In this document: piece after piece, positions 59,788-64,000 of the stretch
How positions within the stretch are numbered: position 1 is the first letter of the stretch
Layout of the letters: every line of letters starts with the position of its first letter
The notes under the pieces: model-generated
Database searches by the model: none
Told to the model about the DNA's origin: nothing
What the model saw: the letters and a program-made list of their open reading frames with translations, nothing else
Source of the DNA: Cyrtodaria siliqua
Lineage: Eukaryota > Mollusca > Bivalvia > Adapedonta > Hiatellidae
Assembly: GCA_037043455.1 (NCBI GenBank)
Contig: JAWPHD010001352.1
Location: forward strand, 266,548 to 330,547
Direction of reading: 5' to 3'
Length of the DNA: 64,000 nucleotides
Position numbers and translations under genes: made by a program

Positions 59788-60739
59788 ACTTTTAGTGAAC
59801 ATATACCTTTTAACTGCCCTATTCATATTGCTTTAAAACAAAAAAAAACTTAGACATATTCGATATACCGTTGAACGTTTCGGTTAACATTTATTCTGAA
59901 CGGGAGCTAAGCTCCGTGTTCGCAAAGTATAATAGAGCAAATGAAAACCTTTTTTTCTTCTCCTCCAAACATATCAACCAATAACAAAAAAACAACAAAA
60001 AAACAAATTATCACAATTTACATAATCACATTTGGTAATAACAAGTAAATTAAAAAAAATCTGACTTTAATTTCTTTCTTTTTTCGTTTGAACATCTGGC
60101 TAAGATATAAGGAATGCTAAAATCTCACAAATAATTATCACAATTTGCTTAAACACATTTTGATAATGGCGACAATTATATGTTACAGTTTGTAAGATTA
60201 CTGAAACAGTTTAAACAATGAATGTTATGATCTCACAAAACAAACTTGCCACCTTTTATTTTACATTTATTAAGATCAAAATACAGGAAGCGTTGACTAG
60301 TAGATGTATACAGCAAAATACATTTAAAAAAAAAAATATATATATATATGTTACATTTTTTTTTTCTTCAAAATAATGGAAATAGAGGGATGATAAGATC
60401 ACACAAATAAGTTGAGCAAATCCATGTAGCAATTTTTTTCTTATAGGAAATATATATATCTATATTATTTACACAACATTATGAACAATTATTACAATTT
60501 ACATAATCACATTTGGTGATAATGATTAAATGTTCTTATGCATATCTTATATATTCATGCAAATATGGATTCAGCGATAAATAAGGAATGCTATATGTCG
60601 CAAAAACAAACAAAAAATTATATAAAATTTACATTATTAATAATTGCACAGTGCGCCACCGAAACAAAAGTCAAAAGATACAAATCCAATGATTTTACTT
60701 TTTTGAATTGAAGGCCAATATATACATATATACCCGTAA
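59788..60739. other. AT-rich non-coding stretch with iteron-like direct repeats
   Basis: aattatcacaatttacataa, then tcacatttggtaata, at 60006 recurs at 60133 (diverged) and at 60487. The words aaggaatgctaaaatctcac and similar precede some of them (60111, 60386, 60586). No coding signal. Such spaced repeats can be replication or transcription control sites, but nothing here proves it. Confidence 0.55.
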
Positions 60740-61144
60740 ATGGATTATGGCATGAAACATTGTTACAAAAAATACTGCACACGATTGATAACGGATATTT
60801 TTATATATTATTGTGCTAAAAGTATCTTGGATATATCTAGAGAAAAAGTTATTAAAAACTGCGCCAAGTGCCAAAAGGAGGATTCTGATAATAAAAATCT
60901 TGTTTGTAAAGCCATATGCATGTTGCAGGCTTTAGAGATATATTTTCACGAGGCTATACATGAGCTTGATTTATATAATATTTTTTTTAATTATTGTATT
61001 TGCCTTATCTGTGATAATATAAACATTCATATCCCGCAGGAGCAACGAACAATTATTCGCAGTTACTTATTAAGAAAAAGAGAATTGATAAAAAGACGCA
61101 TATACAAGGAGGCTCAACGACTTGTAAATCAGTTTATGTTTTAA
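60740..61144 (+). CDS. Small cysteine-rich protein, 134 codons, unknown
   Basis: Starts MDYGMKHCYKKYC; the same start is kept in the partial copy at 58272. It holds NCAKCQKEDSDNKNLVC (possible zinc site), a helical middle (MLQALEIYFHEAIHELDLY), a second cysteine group (CICLIC) and a basic helical end (LLRKRELIKRRIYKEAQR). There is no signal peptide or clear membrane segment. The next ORF starts six bases after its stop, like genes of a compact virus or transposon. Family not recognised. Confidence 0.5.
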   Translation: MDYGMKHCYKKYCTRLITDIFIYYCAKSILDISREKVIKNCAKCQKEDSDNKNLVCKAICMLQALEIYFHEAIHELDLYNIFFNYCICLICDNINIHIPQEQRTIIRSYLLRKRELIKRRIYKEAQRLVNQFMF

Positions 61145-61150
61145 AAGAAA

Positions 61151-61504
61151 ATGACAGACGAGGTTGAAACTGAAGTGTTCAACAGAAGATTGCAAGGTGT
61201 TTTTGATTTTATATATGCCAATAAAGTATTGGAAAGATTAATGGAAATAAGAATTACATTCGTTAGTAATGATGTAATACGATTTTATTGCCATAGCATA
61301 TTGCAACTTATCGACGATGCTGTTATAATAGACTTATTTAAAAGTGAACCAATTTCATCAACAATACCAGAAAACATATAATCACATTTTCTTCTTAGGT
61401 TGTCATGTCCATATTATCGAACAGAATCCATAAAAACTGAGGCTTGGGAAAACAGAATTACTAACTTGGTAGTGGGCATTATGAAAGTAAAGTGGCGTGT
61501 ATAA
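61151..61504 (+). pseudogene. Small protein downstream of 60740, with premature stop
   Basis: 76 codons from ATG 61151 to TAA 61381, with helical content (RRLQGVFDFIYANKVLERL). The same frame stays open after the stop to 61504 (LSCPYYRTESIKTEAWENR; NLVVGIMKVKWRV), so the original was probably about 117 codons. Alternatively the stretch ttttcttcttag before 61399 is a splice acceptor. The family is not recognised, but length and position pair it with the preceding gene. Confidence 0.4.
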
Positions 61505-61849
61505 AAGGAAAATGCAAAAGCAATATACAATTGATAATATATTTATTTATATCATTTGTTTATATCATGAAATATTATGAATATCACATACATGAGTACA
61601 TATTAAACGGCTTTAAACATGAAACAGTTTCTTTTTATTTATATACCTATTTATAAATATTTATATTATCCGCTTCACGATAAAAATAAAAATAAAAAAC
61701 ATATATATATATAATGCATAAACATGTTATTGTTAACATATGGATATAGCACCCATGCGTGGAGGGAAAACTTTCATCGGGCTACCCCCACGAGCGCCAC
61801 AGCGACTGTGAGATAATACGTAAATGAGGCGAGTAATACAAATATGTAT
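61505..61849. other. Convergent intergenic region
   Basis: AT-rich, with several aataaa words near 61684-61700 that could serve as poly(A) signals for the plus-strand genes. A small GC-richer patch (61748-61812) is unexplained. Confidence 0.45.
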
Positions 61850-64000
61850 TCACTTTAAATTGGTATGCCCATATGCTAATGTATTAATACCACAATTTAA
61901 AATATGTCGTTTATCATCATAAGCACTTAATCCTGTTTTAACCATATTCATAACATAAAGTGTATGATTTTTCGAACGAATAGAATCCATATGGCATTTT
62001 GTTTTAGTACTGTTTAAAAGACATTCCTTATAATGCTTATGTCGGATATCCTTTTTAATAGTAGCACGACATATACCTTTTGCTCTACTCGCCTCATTAT
62101 CACCGTATGTAAAACTATACATTTTGGATCTTAATCCTACAAACTCCCGAATAGGTATTCCCGCAGTCTCATCTTTAAATGTTCCCGGTATTTTGCAAAA
62201 AATGTTATCATGAAGCGGATGATCTCCGGGATAATTAGATGTCAAATAAAATATTATGATCGCTAATATCTTTATATATGTCTTCAGTTTCGATACAATA
62301 ACATAATGAATCAGTATCGGTAAACAATAACTTTGCACTATCTCCATATTTTACTTTGATAAAATCATAATGGAAATTATACATTATAACTTTCGACATG
62401 TCTAGAATAGCCTGTCCCATAAATATTGGCTTGTCTAAGCGTAATTTAGTTTTAATATTTTCAACGCCAACTAGGTCGCTGTTAAATATTTCAAATCTTT
62501 TGAAAGAAGATTTTGCGGCTAATTTGCATACCTTCTGTTGAGTATGCGCTAATTTTATATCAGCTCTCAAGCGTACATTTTCCATTGTCTTGCCAAAAAC
62601 GGCATTATTCATTATTTTAAAGAATGAAGTTTCAAATTCATTTGAAGCGTTTTTACGTTTTTCAGTATTAAAATCAATATATGTTTTCAAGATAGGAGAC
62701 TGGTCAAATTCTATTATTTTATTAATGCCTACTAATTTCATTCCTAACCGCAAACATGTTTGAAGCACACCATAATTAATAATATAATTTCGTTTATTTT
62801 CGAGAGATCCTACTAGTTTAGCACTTTTTGGTCTTTTTCTATCTGAATTTAAAGATGCCCACAGTTCAGAGGAATACGGTGAAAGCATGTCATTGGATAT
62901 TTCTTGATTCATTGGACATAAAGGATAGTCATTATGTAGTGCATGAAGATCTGACTCATAATCCAAATCAACTTCCAAAATGTAAACTTTTTCTGAATTT
63001 GCGAGAATAGATGTCACATCAAAGTTTGCTATTTCTTTAGCATCTAACCAGCGAAATCCTCCAACAGGCAGAAAATTACACATAGCTTTCCCGTAAAGGT
63101 TTGAACAATCAAAATACATTATGTATTTATTCGGAAAGGATTGATCATAAGTTTCTGGTATATAAGGATTATTAGCCTCACAAAATCTTTGCGAAATAAC
63201 AGACATACCCCCACGAATCCCGTTTTCAAAAATAAGTACATAGTGGGATCTGTCAACAAAGATATCTTACAGTTTGACATTAGTAAAGCAGATGACCACG
63301 CTAGCCCAGGACATGTATAAAAATGCACTGGATCTAGTTTATAATAATCTAAAATTTTCAAAACAATCAGCCAATAATATTACATCAAGTTTCAAATACA
63401 AGTCATGATACTCGCCTAGATTTTGCATTGAAAATGTACTCCAAACTCTTTGCGCAAATTCATAATCATTATCACTTATATGTTCCTTCGTTAAAGTGCT
63501 ATAAAATGTTTCCTTATCTGGCAAATTGGTATCCTCAAACTTTGAAAAAGAATCTACATATTCGTAGCAGTACACACCTTTTCGTAACAATAAATCGGCT
63601 ATGTCTACATTTGGAAATTCACATAATAATCGTTTGAAATGTGTAAAACCTTTCTGGCTTAAGTCCTGCACCATATTAGCTAAAGATGAACTCATAAATT
63701 GATATGAATCTAAAAATCTTAAATTGCCTAATGAAAAGGATACATATTTTTCCATATTACTGGGAATACATTTTATTTCATCAACCTTGAAAAGACCAAT
63801 AGCATCGCACAAAATATGTGCATCAAAGTTTTTCAGGTTGTGGAATACAACTGGAATGTAGTTTTGATACTTTAAATTTAAATTACACCGCGCACAACAT
63901 GCTCCTCTATATTTCCCAGTTATATGGCAATGGTCCCTAACTTTAATACAGACCAATTTTTTCCCACAATTGTAACATATAGTGCTTTTCTTGAAACAGT
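61850..64000 (-). pseudogene. Family B DNA polymerase (Polinton/adintovirus-like), with endonuclease-VII-like finger; broken, runs off the window
   Basis: Replicative polymerase of the protein-primed type. N-terminal side (at 64000): CYNC, then DHCHITGKYRG and CARCN, a treble-clef module like recombination endonuclease VII. Exonuclease motifs: HNLKNFDAH and YHDLYLKLD. Palm: FDCSNLYGKAM (motif A), NNAVFGKTMENVR (motif B), FTDTDSL (motif C). The C-terminal YDDKRHIL and LAYGH are typical of the family end. The frame is broken near 63350 (short deletion), 63215 (one T fewer in a T run) and 62240 (about two bases missing). All motifs are kept, so decay is recent or partly assembly error. The N-terminus lies beyond 64000. 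Invertebrate genomes carry many such copies; which virus or transposon group it belongs to cannot be settled here. Confidence 0.8.

Overview
The window is animal nuclear DNA, AT-rich and dominated by repeats. It looks like a bivalve mollusc, probably a clam. Three things point there: long minisatellites rich in GGTCAAGGTC-type motifs; a tRNA-derived SINE whose body (GTGAGGAAGC..., GGTGGTTCTACCCAGGTGC) I recognise as bivalve-type; and genes with short exons and GT-AG introns. Species cannot be fixed from sequence alone. Almost no intact host gene is present.
Layout: 1-6235 holds no gene, only a CpG-dense patch and four families of tandem or inverted-repeat elements. 6317-7072 is a broken gene with a SAP-like segment and a degenerate PHD finger. 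8159-14490 holds two copies of a non-LTR retrotransposon with RNase H (called LINE-A here, I/Nimb-like); the second has a 5' UTR, ORF1 with three zinc knuckles and a frameshifted ORF2. 14495-15322 is an inverted copy of the 4795-6035 repeat. 16245-16444 is a piggyBac-type MITE. 16737-17580 has two exons of a neurexin-IV/CASPR-like laminin-G gene, cut by a LINE-A fragment. 19146-21360 is another LINE-A copy. 22650-23134 is a foldback. 24195-26690 is a broken second LINE (LINE-C, CR1/L2-like) followed by a SINE. 27051-29215 is an intron-bearing, broken Crypton-type tyrosine recombinase gene. 29790-31485 is a 45-bp minisatellite, 33285-34440 a 16-bp minisatellite, and 34440-44550 a very long 35-bp satellite that reverses orientation near 43143. 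44548-58072 is a head-to-tail, nested pile of LINE-A copies on the minus strand, including a recent ORF1-only derivative with a 17-bp target-site duplication.
58072-64000 is different. It carries cysteine-rich small ORFs on the plus strand, AT-rich DNA with iteron-like direct repeats, and, converging from the right, a broken family B DNA polymerase with an endonuclease-VII-like zinc module. This resembles an integrated Polinton/adintovirus-like element and is the best candidate for something undescribed.
Common threads: LINE-A appears to insert into CATT-type sites, including its own (CATT)n tail, which explains the head-to-tail array and the spread into the satellite. LINE-A, a second LINE (LINE-B) and the SINE share a 3'-terminal layout with a stem whose paired bases differ between families, suggesting a common reverse-transcriptase recognition hairpin.
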